Shown here piece after piece: positions 11,996 to 26,192 of a DNA stretch of 64,000 nucleotides (its first letter is position 1; each line of letters opens with the position of its first letter). This DNA is from Sindora glabra (lineage: Eukaryota; Streptophyta; Magnoliopsida; Fabales; Fabaceae), in NCBI GenBank assembly GCA_020226215.1, contig CM035232.1, forward strand, positions 75,882,130 through 75,946,129, given 5' to 3'. A model generated the notes under the pieces. That model was not told the DNA's origin. It saw nothing but the letters and a program-made list of their open reading frames with translations, and searched no databases. The translations under genes were made by a program, and so were the position numbers.

Positions 11996-13190
11996 ATTCT
12001 TTTTACCTTATTCATTTTTTCCCACTTTTTCACTTCTTTTTTTCATTATTTTTTCTTTTCATTTTTTCTTTGTCTTTGTTTTTTATGTTCTTTCTTTTTA
12101 TATTTTCAACTAGCCCTTGAACTTGAAGTTGATAAATTTTTGCAATACACATGCACACACTTTTACACTTATCCAAGAACCCATCTTCACAAAACTCAAA
12201 TGCTTTACTAATTTCTAAGGTTAGGTAAAGACACTTATTTTTCATTGAAAGATATATTTATGGGCTTATCAACAAATAAAAGACAATTAGGCTTAAAGGC
12301 AATTTAATAAAGTTAAATTCAAGGTTAGCTATTTGGCTTTAACTTAGACAAAGAAGGAATGTATTTATTATTTTTGTGCATGTATATGCAAATATAATCA
12401 AAAAAATAATTAAAACAAGTTGTATAGAGACAAAATCGTGGAAGAACATCTTATACGAGAAAGGAGAAAGAAAAGCATAAATTTTCATCAAAAGCTTAAA
12501 TGCTCATAAGGTAAGGCATGCTATCAAATTCAACCTATCAATTCAAAATCCAAAGCTATATTAATTTCAAGAAGCAAAATAAATTATTCGAATATGTTAT
12601 GAAACTATCAAACTTCAGTTGAATCTTACTCATGAAAAATGTAAAATCTCCATTTATGGAAAGCAAATAAAATGACATAAAAAAACTTAAAAACATAAGG
12701 AAAACATATTTTCTTTCTTTTTTTAAAATTTTAATTTTCTTAGCTTTTTTTAAAAAACTTAAGAACATTAAAGGAAATATTAAAACTTTTAAAAAATACA
12801 AATAAAATGTTAAAATTCTCTCTCGCACACTTAAAAATTTACATTATCCTCAATATAAAGCATATTAACATCAAGATAAGGAAGAAGTAAAATAAAGAAG
12901 GGAAAGAGAAAGTAAATCTAGAAAACTTGGATTACCTTTGAAGAAATGCTTTTTTTTAACATCTTTGGCTAGATGTTGTAGTTGCTTTAATTTGCCTTTA
13001 ATTCATAAATTGATGCCTAATTTGCTTTTAAAGCACCAAGTTTCAAGTGATCTTATAAGAGATTCTCTTCAAAAACTTTGCCATCTAACAAACTTTTCCT
13101 AAAGGTTATTTTGAAATTATTCTTATGCAATTTATAATCATCCTATCAATCATATCAATAAGAAAAATAAAATTATCATAAAAAAAACAC
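11996..13190 (-). other. 3' noncoding region of pol-less element
   Basis: The region is T-rich on the plus strand and has no protein-like frame. At 12,822-12,856 a block (minus strand: ATTGAGGATAATGTAAATTT, then AAGTGTG) matches the block in the intact Athila-like element at 28,881-28,915 (ATTGAGGACAATGTCCAATT, then AAGTGTAGGGG). This marks the same structural position, the 3' untranslated part. Confidence 0.55.
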
Positions 13191-13570
13191 TTCTTTTCCT
13201 TAAAAATATTAAATCACATTATTTAGCCATCAAATTCCATGGATAGGGTTCCATCTTAAACATTAATTACAACTTCTATAGTTTTCAAGAAGGGTTATCT
13301 TAAAATGATTGGAGCTAGATTTTCTATAGTCTCCTTTTTCATGGTTAAAATATTAAAATCAACAAGAAAGATTAGGTCATTCACTTACACCAAAATATCT
13401 TCAACAATATCTAAAGTGTAAGTTTTAGAAGGATTATCTAATTGAACAATTATATAAGTTTATTTCAAAGGGCCTAATTTCAAAGATCAATAAACAAAAA
13501 AGGCATAATATTAATTAAAGCACCTAAGTTTAACATAGCATGCTCAATTTTACTCATGCCTATAACACAT
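13191..13570 (-). pseudogene. Gypsy aspartic protease remnant
   Basis: Minus-strand translation near 13,500-13,560 gives MSKIEHAMLNLGALINIMPF. This is recognisable as the retropepsin segment that in Athila-like elements reads A(M/L).DLGASIN.MP. The expected DLGA motif reads NLGA, so the catalytic Asp is lost. Downstream pieces in shifting frames (VNELIF-like and LTMEFDG-like at about 13,230-13,400) continue the domain to a PYPWNL segment. There are stops in every frame. The protease would normally release Gag and Pol proteins. Confidence 0.6.
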
Positions 13571-14379
13571 GGAATAGTGAATATCCCTAGATCTTTTTAT
13601 TTTCTTAGTAATTTTCTATGAATGATCATAGGCACATTCTCCCCCATACTTATTTTCTTTTCATTAGTTCTCAATTTTCTTTTTAATGCACAATTTCTTA
13701 GGGAAGTTTGCATACCTAGGATTTTGTTTAATCAAATTTATAAGAGGTATGTTTACTTCTATTTTCTTAAGAGTGTGAAAAATATCTTTTTCATCAATTT
13801 ATTTCTTAGAAAGAGAAAGTCTACTAAAAAAAAGGGAAAGGAAAAGAAATAGTAGAAAAATGAATGGAAGACTTATATATAGTCTTTACCTCCACAACTT
13901 AGATATAGTTTTTACCTTAACCTCTCTTTTCTTTGCTTCCTTTGGTGTATCTTAGTTCTCTCCCTTTATTACTTTTGGTTAAGGATGTAAAGTGGGCTCA
14001 AGTTCTTAACCATTTCTAAGTACAATGGCACTAATATTTTCTTTAGAGTTCACCATTAGTTGGGAGGTGAGGGTAACATGCTTGCAAATTGGCTTTCTAA
14101 GTTACTAATAGATATGACAAGTTAACTTATTTAAGTCTTTAAGTTTTTTATACTTGTGATGACATTTATTGATTTGAAAGATTCATCCTCTTGAAGGGTG
14201 GGAGACATATCAATAAGATGACTAGAAGTAGAAACTTTGCCACATATTTTTATGATTTGTCTATAATTCACAACTAGTTACTAAATGAGAGAGGTTAAAT
14301 TTACTTGTTGTTTCTCTATACTAGATGTGGCAATGTCATTTACTAATTTAGGTGTGAGATAATTTCTAATTCAAATTGC
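13571..14379. other. Decayed element interior between protease and gag
   Basis: There is no sustained coding frame. By position this should hold the gag C-terminus and zinc-knuckle segment of the same minus-strand element, but I cannot identify a CCHC motif. Confidence 0.4.
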
Positions 14380-15009
14380 TAAGAATTTATTACCATATTT
14401 GCAATAAGATTTTTTATTGCTTTTGGAGTTTTTTCAACCAAGGTTCCATCACATGGAATATCAATTATACACTTATCCAATGGTAGTAAACCTTCATAGA
14501 AAAATTGGATGAGAAGCGGATCACTAATTTAATGGTAAAGGCAAGTTGCATGTAACCTCTTGAATCTTTTCCAATATTCATATAAAGACTCACCATTAAT
14601 TTACTAGCTTCTATGAATTTCTTTTCTTATGCTTGCAACTCGAGAAGTAAAGAAGTATTTTTCTAAGGAAAGCCTTTGCATGTCATGCCATATGTTAATC
14701 AAACCTAAAGGAAGGTAGATAGTTAATCCTTTATTAAATTTTCTAAAGAAATAGGAAAGGCTCTTTGTTTGATTTTCTTTTCTACAACTCCTTGTAAGTT
14801 TCATGGTGAAGCAGACTACATGGGCATTTCTTAAGGTGTCTACATGGATCTTCCCTTGCAAGACCATAGAAAATAGGAAACAAACGTATGAAACTAGACT
14901 TAAGTATAAAATCAACATCTAATTCAGGGTACTCAATGTAGTAAGATTGTAAATTTAAATTAAGAGAAGCAAAGCCTTCTAAAGTTTTACAATTCACAAC
15001 TATATTCAT
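14380..15009 (-). pseudogene. Gypsy gag (Retrotrans_gag) remnant
   Basis: From the start near 15,009 the minus strand reads IEYPELDVDFILKSSFIRLF, then FYGLAREDPCRHLKK. After a frameshift near 14,850-14,900 it reads MKLTRSCRKENQTKSLSYFF..., YLPLGLINIWHDMQRL and SLEKYFFTSRVASIRKEI, and then stops. A further frame (14,400-14,590) reads SLYEYWKRFKRL and LLIQFFYEGLLPLDK. These match the typical order of an Athila/Tat-type gag, which forms the particle shell. At least one frameshift and several stops are present. Confidence 0.8.
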
Positions 15010-15382
15010 ATATCTAACCTTATGTAATCTTCTTAAATTATAGAGGGTCTACTTAACTTCAAGATCAATATTGAGGAATGAGTTATGCACTAAAAATAAC
15101 AAAAATTAAGTGAAAAAGCAAAAGAAATAGAGTTAGAAAATTAATGAAAATTAAAAAAAATAAAAAATTTGAAAACCTATTAAATAATAGAATTTGGCCC
15201 AAAAACATTAAGGAGTAGGAAACAACCTTTAACAATTCTCAAAACATTGAACAATCTTAAATTAAAGAGTTTTGTCACAAAATTCTATGGAAAATTTTGT
15301 TATATAGCACCATTAACAAACTTTGAAAAGCACCAAAAATTGAATAAAAAGTTAAAATTAAAAAAAATAATTGCAGAATCTA

Positions 15383-15407
15383 TACCCTAACAATAATGTT
15401 AAAATTT
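15383..15407 (-). other. Degenerate primer binding site of pol-less element
   Basis: The bases between the gag leader and the right LTR (ACCCTAACAATAATGTTAAA on the plus strand) line up position by position with the clear PBS of the intact Athila-like element (TCCCCAACAACGGCGCTA, 37,345-37,362). Most differences are C/G to T/A changes. It lies directly next to the LTR start TGATGC at 15,408. Confidence 0.5.
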
Positions 15408-17842
15408 TGATGCATAATATTTTGCACCAAAAATTAATACTAAACCTACTTTAACACATAGATAGGGTGAGTCCAGGTCAAACCTAAGGAAATAAAAGTC
15501 AATTGATGAAAATAGGATGTAAAATAAAGTGTTTTCAAAAGCAATTTAAATAAAATAATAATAAAAAAATCAAAGCAAAGTAAAATTGAATATAAATCTC
15601 AACCCAAGGAATATCATACTTCAATATATAGATTTATCATTAACTCCTAACAAAATTCATAATTGATTCAACTACTTAATTAAGAATTACCTCAATGTTG
15701 GTAATAATCATGAAAAGTTCCTAATAATGATTAAACCAGAAGATGCACCTAAATTAACCTCCCACTAGTGAATTTAATTCAAAACATATGCCTAACTTTA
15801 GTCAATAGTAATATTAAACATCAATAATAAAGTTAAAACTAAATCAACAACTTTACACACAAAACTTGCTAATTTGTCTTTTATTTTTCATAAGTAACTA
15901 AGGATTCACCCATATGTTAAATCACCAAAGTCTAATTGCTACTTATTTCAATCAATCACAACTAACCTACAATTGAGAATTAATTGCAATTAATCCTTTA
16001 GCTATAAACTATAATAGATAATCAACTAATCAATTTTTATTAGCAAACTATCTAAGCAATCATTCACAATAAAAGTACAAAAATAAGAGATAATCAAATT
16101 AAAATAAAATTAAATAAATGTCTCAAAATTAAATCAAATTGGAGTGCTAATCCCTTAAATTAATGTGAAAAATTAGCCACCCATGGTGGAATACAAAAAA
16201 GGTAAAAGAAGAAAATTTGTCATCTAAAATTATGTGTTCTTACCTTTAAGGCATAAAACCTTTAAATCTGATCTATTTTTCTTCAAAACCTAATACACCA
16301 AGTAAATATGCCTCCACAAGTTACAAAGAATGGAGCCTTATAACAATTGTTAAAGCCTATCAAAATTAAAAATTATTGTTTAAATCAAAATTTGCAATAT
16401 AAAGTAACAAACTAGGTTAAAACTCTAGTGATTCATTTAATAAATCCTTTCACATTGATTTACTAACTATGATTGCAAAATTATCTAAGCCTTTTATGCA
16501 ACAAAAATAAAAGAAATAAAAGGAAGCAAAAGTGAAAATTAAGATTGCATAATTGAGACAATTATGCAAATAGCATGTATGTAGTATACAAGAAACAAAA
16601 AAAGAACCAAATTAGGGGCTGTAATTTGAAACTAAACATAATGTATTATTAGAATCAAAATACAAAATTAACAAAAAAAATAGTGAAACATAATTGATCC
16701 AAGGAAATTAAGGACTTTTTAGTAGATTAATCACATATTATAGCATATTTGACAATTGCAATTAATTTCTTGGCATAGAATCATTCAAAACCCTTGTAAG
16801 GATTCAAGAATTCTATGCAAAATTAACATATAGAATTTGATCAATTCATATTAGTAGAATTAAGCTACCACTTTAATCTAGAAAGCTAAATTTGAGTCAA
16901 TTTAAATATAGAATTTAACTAAATTGAATGATTAAACTAAAAACATCTAATGAAATCATTCAACCTTTCTTCTCACGTGAAGAATGATGATTAACCAACC
17001 AAAGTTAAACATAAAATCAAATAGAAATCATAGATCATATAGATGAACATAAATTATACTAAATTTGGATCAAATCCATGCAAATCTAGAAAATCAATGA
17101 AGAAAATTAGAGAAAAAGGAAAAATTAATCAACAATAATTAATATTATAAACTAAGATATCATAATCCAAACTAGGTTGAGCCTTAAAATCTATGAATCA
17201 ATATGAAATTTAGCATTCCATGGATAAAAAGAAGAAACTTGGAGAACAGAGCAAAGTTATCTAAAATTATGTGTCATTTTGCCTTTGAAGGCACAAACAC
17301 TTAATTTTGATATCCTCTCCTACAAAACCTAATGGACCAAGTTAATATGCCTCCTAAGGTTACAAATGGTAGGGCCTTGCTAATTTTAGAAGTCTAGAAC
17401 CTAATTTACAAAAGAATACACTACAAGAGTTATTAAACATCAAATAACCTAATTTACAATAAAATACACTACAAAGTTATTTAAATCTTATAGGTCTGAC
17501 TTCTAAGTAGTGTAAGACCCTAAAACTACATAGTTTCACTAAATACCTAACATAAAAGTTGTTAAGCCAGGTCTTAGGTGACTATAGGCATTGGTTTCAC
17601 CTTAATTGAACCTTTGGGGCTTCAAATATAGCCTAAAAATTGAGACTAATTTAGATTGGATAAAAATATAGTATTAAATTCATGGCTATTTTTTATCTTC
17701 TAAACATCCACATTGGGTTTTGGCTAAAACATGGAATTTTTATAGTTTCCTCTAATCTTTTTAATGATATAACTATCACCTAATTTCAATATCCAAAACT
17801 TAAGTAATAGATAAAAACCTAAAATAACGTAAAAATTCATCA
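15408..17842 (-). repeat. Right (5') LTR of pol-less element, with internal duplication
   Basis: The LTR begins TGATGCATAATATTTTGC and matches the left LTR until about 16,340. A segment of roughly 0.9 kb follows, and then LTR phrases recur: ATCTAAAATTATGTGT at both 16,229-16,245 and about 17,260, AAAACCTAATG(G)ACCAAG, and TATGCCTCC. So two LTR-derived copies lie in partial tandem. The end near 17,842 (ATTCATCA) is a guess based on the left LTR terminus. The second copy may belong to a related but distinct family. Confidence 0.5.
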
Positions 17843-18639
17843 TTAATTAAACAATTTTGAAATAATGGAAAATTAAAATTTCCTATACTTAGCCTTTGCA
17901 TGACCTTAGATAAGCAAAATTTTATTCAAAACTGAAAAAAAAAAGACTTAATTTCTAAGGACTTCAAAATCACAAATCTATAAGTAAGATACAATGAAAG
18001 CCATTTTTCTCCCTATAACCTAGCAGATTCTAGTTTCAAGTGCTTGGTTCATTCCAAGCCATGAGATATGTTAAATGGAGTAACTACACTAATGACCAAA
18101 GTAGGCCACTTTAAATAACCTTGCTTGAAAGGTACAAAGAGAGCTTCCTGCCAGTGGCTAACCCTAACCTTACCAGAGTTATAAGGAAACATTTAACTAC
18201 ACTAGAGAGCTTAGAAGTTTCCTATAAGAGAACCCTATCTTATGTGACTACATGTGCTTATTAGATTGCTTGGAGTTCTATATTGGGCCCCTCATCTCAA
18301 AAAGGACAAAGAAGTTCCTAACTATAAATGTGTAGATATAGCTACTAAAATAGCTTGCAAGTAATAATCAAAAAATGAATTATCAACCACTCATTTAAAA
18401 GTCACTCATGCAATAATAGTTTTTAAAGCTTATATCAAAAGAGTAGAGGAGGCGCCTTTTTCACATTATGTAAACTAGCTAAGATTTGTCCTTAATCATG
18501 ACTAGTTGTTATTCCTTTTAATCATTTTGTTCTAGTTTTAGAAGGGCCACCCTCTATTTTACGGTAGATAGGGTTAGAACATTTTCAAAAGAAGAAAGAA
18601 AAACTTCAAATATGATTTATAGGAAGGTTTTTAAGGTAC
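17843..18639. other. AT-rich DNA, unresolved
   Basis: There is no coding frame. A slightly GC-richer patch (about 18,110-18,300) contains phrases such as CTTCCTGCCAGTGGCTAACC. It looks like LTR or element-interior sequence, but I could not match it to another copy in the window. Confidence 0.35.
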
Positions 18640-18900
18640 TCTCCTAATCCATGCTTGAATGCTTATAGGTAAATGAATGGCATATTTAAGATGAGAAAGT
18701 TAAGATATGCTTAACACACCTTTAAAATTAATGGATATTTTATTAATTACTTGCTAATTAATACTTTCAAATTGTATTCTTCTATTCTCAATCTCAATTT
18801 GCTAGGTTCTTATAAAGTATTAAAAATTCTACCCCCTAAAAGAAAATTCATCCTTGCACTTTCACTAAACAAGATAGGATTACACAAAATTGTTAACAAT
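18640..18900 (-). repeat. Second copy of Tekay-type LTR/PPT junction
   Basis: In minus orientation, TTTAGTGAAAGTGCAAGGAT and GAATTTTCTTTTAGGGGG lead into TAGAA and then an LTR-like start. The same order occurs at 40,370-40,550 (element B: TTTAGTGAAAATATGGGGAT, GAATTTTCTTAAGAGGG, TAGAACT, then the LTR). Flanking phrases (ATTAATGGATA against ATTAGTGGATA, and TTAATTACTTGCTAATTAAT against AATAATTACTCATTAATAAA) also align. So a related element's 3' end is present here. Its coding region was not identified to the right. Confidence 0.5.
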
Positions 18901-20906
<2,006 letters not shown>

Positions 20907-20911
20907 TTCAA
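20907..20911 (+). other. Target site duplication TTCAA (left)
   Basis: TTCAA directly precedes the LTR start TGTAATATCCC and is repeated perfectly after the LTR end at 23,477-23,481. A 5-bp duplication is normal for Ty3/gypsy integration. Confidence 0.9.
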
Positions 20912-22120
20912 TGTAATATCCCGAATTTTCAATTCTATTATTTGAATCTTTAATTTCTGAGGCTGTAGAAACGAAGAGCATGATTGAGTTAGCTTGGTGG
21001 GTGAATCTCAAGTTGAAAGGAATTAAGTGTAAAGGTAAATGAAATTTTGAAGGAAAAAGGATAGTGGGAAAAGAATTAATTCTCCTAAACAGTATAGATG
21101 ATCAGAGGAGGTTAGAAAACCCTAAAAGGGGAAGTGGTCTAAGTCGGACAGTGTAAGGAATTTTAAACAGACAGAAACCCTATGGACTAAATTGTAAGAG
21201 TGCAGAATCGGGTGTGGTTAAAGTGTAAATAATTAAGGATTTGGGATTTAATATAAATAACTAAGAGTTTGGGGTGCAATATGTGATTTTTATTAGTGTG
21301 ACCAATAGATTTATGACAAGTGTCATTGTTAGAAAAATAATGGCAAGAATAGCCTTACTTTTGGTGAAAAAGGACTAAAATACCCTTGAGAATTTCAAAA
21401 AGGACCAAAATGCCCCTAGAAGCTTCATGAAAAGTCTTCTTTCTTCTTCTTCTCCATTTTTCCAAAAAGCTGCAGCACCTCCATGAAAGCTCCAAAACGT
21501 GCAGGAGAGAGAGAGAAAGTTTCTTTTGAGTTTTTCACCCAAAAATAGTGAGATTTAGGCTTGGGGGTAGAAGGAAAAGTTGCTCTCCTCATCAAGCTCT
21601 ATCCATTGGTGTGTTTAGATTAAAGAAAAGCTCAAGTTTGATTAAGTTTGGGGAGCTCTAAGTAAGGATTTTCAAGTTGTAGCAAGAGGTAAAGTTGTTC
21701 TCCTCTAAAAGCTCTTTATTGTGCTCTTGTTAGTTTTCTTGAAATCTTGATGTTGGTGTGGTCAAAGGTGGTTGAACATGGAGTTTAGGATGATTTGAAC
21801 ATGTTTAATGGTGTTTTAGATGTTGTTATGATGATTTATGGCTTGGGTTTGGTGTAAAAATAACAAGAAACATGATGTACACATTTGGATTTTAGAGGCA
21901 TAATGGTGCATGTGTATTGTTGGCATGATATGTTTAGAACTTGGCTAAATTGATGAAGTTAAATTGGTTTCTATGAATTTATGAAGCTTATGGAAGATGA
22001 AACTTTGAGTTGTGAAGGTGTTTGTGTGCATTTTCCCTTTTGAGAAGCTAAAACCATAATATGGAAAAGAAGGAAGGAAGGATTTTTAGTGTTTAAAGTG
22101 TTTTCGGAGGATCAGCAAGG

Positions 22121-22361
22121 TACACGGGGCAGAACACGGCCCGTGTTGTACCCTGTGTTCCTCGTCGAAGCTGATCAGCGTGCTACACGGGGTGCAACAC
22201 TCCCCGGTTTATCTCAGGACTGAAGGGCAGTAAGGTACACGGGGTAGAACACAGCCCGTGTTCACCCACGTGTTCTTTGTCGAGTAACCCAGTGAAGCCC
22301 CAAAGTGATCCAGTAAGAAACACGGCCCTGAACACGGGGTATGGGACCCCTGTGTTCTTTG
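22121..22361. repeat. GC-rich palindromic ACACGGGG module array (solo LTR copy)
   Basis: About four units of roughly 60 bp carry the pattern ACACGGG.., then ACACGGCCCGTGT, then ACCC.GTGTTC. Each is nested inverted-repeat DNA. GC content is far above the surroundings. The same unit recurs at 27,154-27,395, 31,111-31,492 and 38,329-38,570. Confidence 0.9.
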
Positions 22362-22763
22362 TTAAGTGAACTTTTTGGCTTTAATTCTTCATGTTTTGCA
22401 TGGATTTACCCCTGGATCCTTTTCTAATGTTCATATGTGTCATTTCAAGGCTTGAAAGTAAAGTATAAAGCATCTAAGTATACATTTAATTAAGTGGAGA
22501 AAGTAAAGAATACATGAGGATTAGGGAAAGTGATGATGTTCTAATAAGAAACTATGATGTGTATTTGTATAGACTAAGGAGTGCCAACTTGGAAAGGCAA
22601 GAGGAAGTGTGAAGAAGTTTTTAAGTGAGAGCAAAGGGAACATCACATTGGAAGTTTGTAAAAGGTAGCTAGCTTTATCCTTAAGCTTTGTTTTCTATTT
22701 ACATGATTTTCGGTATATTTTGCCATTATATGGAATATGTATGAAATAGCTGTGTGGTGCACA

Positions 22764-22960
22764 CCCCGGGAAGACAGTGTGATACTGTGTGAGTAAGGCC
22801 TATGGCCCGAGTTTTCCCCGGGATGGTAATGAAAATTGCTGTGTGTGGTACCTATGGCCTTTAGAGTACCTCGAGAAGACAGTGTGATACTGTGTGAGTA
22901 AGGCCTATGGCACGAGTTTTCCCCGGGAAGACAGCGTGATGCTGTATATGAGGCCTAGGT
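22764..22960 (+). repeat. Tandem repeat of a 50-100 bp unit inside the solo LTR
   Basis: The unit GAAGACAGTGTGATACTGTG...AAGGCCTATGGC.CGAGTTTTCCCCGGG appears at 22,769-22,822 and 22,874-22,927. A shortened third copy lies at 22,927-22,957. Copies differ by a few substitutions. Such short arrays are often found in U3 regions of plant LTRs and may hold transcription-factor sites, which is inference here. Confidence 0.85.
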
Positions 22961-23476
22961 ACGATTATCTGTGATGGCCATCTAAATATTGATTGAGATA
23001 AGTCCTTGAATGGGCTTGATGATTGTTGTGTACAGTGTATGTTTCTTACAATGGTACGGAATGAGATGATAAAGAGATGAGAAATGATTAGTTGATTTCG
23101 AAATGTACGTTTTATTTGCTTAAGGATCTGGAATGGCTTGATATGTTTTTATAGTAATAACTAGCTATTGGGAAACTCTGGTTCTTAAGTTTTTTTGTAT
23201 TGTGACTAACCATTCCAGGTGATGCTTCCAGAGGCTCTCATGACAAAGAACAATAATGTTTTGAGATTGTAAATGTGATAAAAAAAATATGTGTATATAG
23301 TTGGGGATATTGTATATGATGGATGTATATTTTTGTAAATCGAACTTTTATATAATGACATGACCCTTGCCTAAAGCGTTTGAGATATTCCGTATTAGCT
23401 TGAGGTAGATGGCGAATGAGTACGTCTAATCATCTAGTAAATAAGGAATAAGGCGTTGATAAGTAAGGGAGTTACA

Positions 23477-23481
23477 TTCAA
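23477..23481 (+). other. Target site duplication TTCAA (right)
   Basis: Perfect repeat of the 5 bp at 20,907-20,911, directly after the terminal ACA of the solo LTR. Confidence 0.9.
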
Positions 23482-26187
23482 CCTTTTAAATTTCTAAACA
23501 TAGAAAATAATTTCAACAAATAATCTGTTTAAATTAACAATATCTTTAATAAGTAAGAAAACTCTTTTGATAATAAATAAATTTAGACCATCTTTAATAA
23601 GCAGAAATATTTAAGACATTTTTTTAATAAGAAATAGTTTATTCATAATTATTTTGTACTTTGAAATAGTTTCTCAAAACATGTCACTTCAAAATTTATG
23701 AAGAAACAAGAAAGATGGTTAATAGTAAAACAAATGAATGAAAATTGGGTATTATATTAAATTAAGAACTTCAAACAATAGGATAAATACAATATAATAA
23801 GACTAAGGTAGAAAAACTTAAAAGGTCAAAAGATCCTATTCCTTTAGTGTAAAATTCTTATAGATATTTAGGAAGTATATTTTCTCCATTAAAAATACTT
23901 AAAAATCTAGTTTCTTTTTTATATCAATTAAGAAATATTTCTTTTTGGAATATTTCTTTGAAAGTCATGAAATAAGTACTTTAAAAAATAAGTAACTATT
24001 AATTAAATACTTTCAAAACTCAAAAGTATATAAAAATATTTCTATCAATGAATTACCTTTTTCTCAAAATACTTTAAGTACTATAAACCATTTTTTTGTC
24101 ATTTTTCTTTGTAAAACCATGTACCTTCTTTAGTTTCACAAGACAAGACTTCAATTAAACCATGGTAAAATAAGATAATAAAATCATATACAAATATAAT
24201 AATTATATATAAATATCTAGGTTATATCACCACTTAAGTGAAATGAATGCGTCAAAAGTCAAATAATGATACAAATAACTGAAATAGATAAAAGTCAAAT
24301 ATGATAGTTATCACAGAGACTAACTATTAGTGGTATCTATATTAGGGTCAAACTCAATGTCCTTAGGAGCTAGAACATAGGGTGATGGCTCATCTATTGC
24401 TACTATTAGGGCTACAACAAATTTTATTACATAGTCATTCAAGAATAATCGTATGCAATCTTATAGAGGTGCCACTAAATATTAGTTATTATTGGAGGAA
24501 TATTTGAAATATATATTCACAAGTAAAGTGAATAATGAATTACTCAGTGAGATAACTATCTTACCTATTTTTAAAGATTTTTAGCCAAGAAAGTTAATTA
24601 TATACAAGATATATATATTCTTATTTAAAATACTTTTTCCATACATTTCAGGATATCATTTCTATTTTTCTATGCTTATAGAAATTCAGATAAACACACA
24701 TTAAGCATAATTCAATTACATACATATCATGATGTAATCATACATTTAAAATGGAAAGGACACATAAAGGGTTACCACCTTATTACTCTGGACTAATCTT
24801 ATCCTACACATATCCTATCCTTGTTCCTCCAAGCTAACCTTATCCTATGTGTCATTCTATGCATCTTAAAATACAAGGACTGAGCTAATCTCCCATGTTC
24901 TCCACAAAAGTCTTATATCACATATCCATATCATATATTCATGTCATATCATCATAAAAGGCATTTGAGCCACAATTTCACATATGGCATAAAGCCTCAT
25001 TTTCATATATCATAAACCAAGCTAGGGTAGAAATACCATCTAATTCCAAAATAATCACATAATAGCATAAACATAACTATATCTCATTACTCTAGCAAGA
25101 AAGCAATCACATTTAACTTATCACATCTCAAATGACTTTTTCAAGTATTTTTACATTTATTTCCACATGCTCTGTATCATTTCACATAAGATATTTATTA
25201 TTCACTTTATCCTTTCATTTTGTTAGTGCATTTAAAAACAATGTCATACTATAACGATGCACTAGAAATGTTGTATCATCATTTTTACATAAAACTCGTG
25301 GAGCATCTTTTGCTTCTTTCAAGCATTTTCCATTTAAACTCAAGCATTATTCTATGCTACTAATTCCATACATTCATATACCATAATTAAGCAACATTCT
25401 CTTTGAAAATCAACTTAATACCTTTTTAGAATTTTAGCTAGAATAACCAAAACATATAACTTGGATTTTTCCAAGTTCTAATAATCCCTACTTGTAGAGA
25501 TTCAAGCCTAAGCTTTTGCATAAAGTTTTAACAAGTAAGAAGACAATCTTATATCACTAATTCAACTAATATAGTATACCATATAGTAGTGAAAATTGCA
25601 TAGGTTCTACATATATACATGTCAAATTTTCATGCAATCAAATGTATGTCTTCCCTAAGTTTAACCAAACTATACATGAAAATATCATTTTAAATATCAA
25701 ATTTTATTAAATTTTTTTAAAAATATTCAAATCTAAAATAGAAATAATAGACTTCATTTTCCAATAATTTTCAAGCTTAAAACAAGTTATACAAGTCACT
25801 CACATATCAAACTATCAAAATACCTTGAAAGGAACACCTTTAACTTTTGAAATTCTATTTTAATATGAAATTTTGTGGATTATTTCCATTAAATTTTCCA
25901 ACCAATATAATTAGGTTTCAAACATCATTTCTCAAGAATTTTCATATTCAAAACATGTTCTAATAATTAATCAAAATAATTTTCTTTAATATTACTTTAT
26001 AGCAAACCATTTTTAACTTGAAAAACATAATTTTTTTGTTGTTTTATAGTTCAAAAATCAAGAGCTATGCTTTACTTTTCTAAAGGATTTTTCCTTAGAA
26101 ATTTTCATACAAATGTATATTAACATATCAATATAAGTTTAAAACATAATGTGGAGTTTTTGTAAGAAAATAGAATTTTTCCCTATT
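23482..26187 (-). repeat. AT-rich host DNA, in part the LTR of element B
   Basis: No coding frame is visible. The right end (up to about 26,187) was continuous with 38,776 before the Athila-like element inserted, because the two sides are joined by its target duplication. Since 38,776-40,486 is the LTR of element B, at least the right part here belongs to that LTR. A promoter-distal-type motif (minus strand: ACTCACTGAGT-like, 24,535-24,560) is consistent. The left limit of the LTR, probably near 24,200, was not located. Confidence 0.4.
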
Positions 26188-26192
26188 ATGAT
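26188..26192 (+). other. Target site duplication ATGAT (left)
   Basis: ATGAT directly precedes the LTR start TGACG and is repeated exactly at 38,771-38,775 after the right LTR. This defines the Athila-like insertion to the base. Confidence 0.95.

Larger units (their letters stand above)
20912..23476 (+). repeat. Solo LTR of a gypsy element (2,565 bp)
   Basis: The sequence begins TGTAATATCCCGAATTTTC and ends AAGGGAGTTACA, with TG...CA termini and perfect 5-bp duplications TTCAA on both sides. No internal retroelement coding sequence lies between, so this is a solo LTR, normally the product of recombination between the two LTRs of one element. The start and end motifs fit large Tekay/Del-like LTRs. 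It is less AT-rich than the flanks and holds a GC-rich palindromic module (22,121-22,361) and a tandem repeat (22,764-22,960). Plus orientation is inferred from the CT-rich leader-like tract at 21,430-21,470. Confidence 0.88.

Noticed and set aside
11948..12245. Frames of 71-87 codons on both strands
   Set aside because: They follow the polypyrimidine tract beside the PPT. Poly-Phe/Lys composition marks them as artefacts.
12556..13852. Phe/Lys-rich frames of 76-90 codons
   Set aside because: AT-rich composition artefacts within element interior. The second overlaps the antisense of the protease-gag gap.
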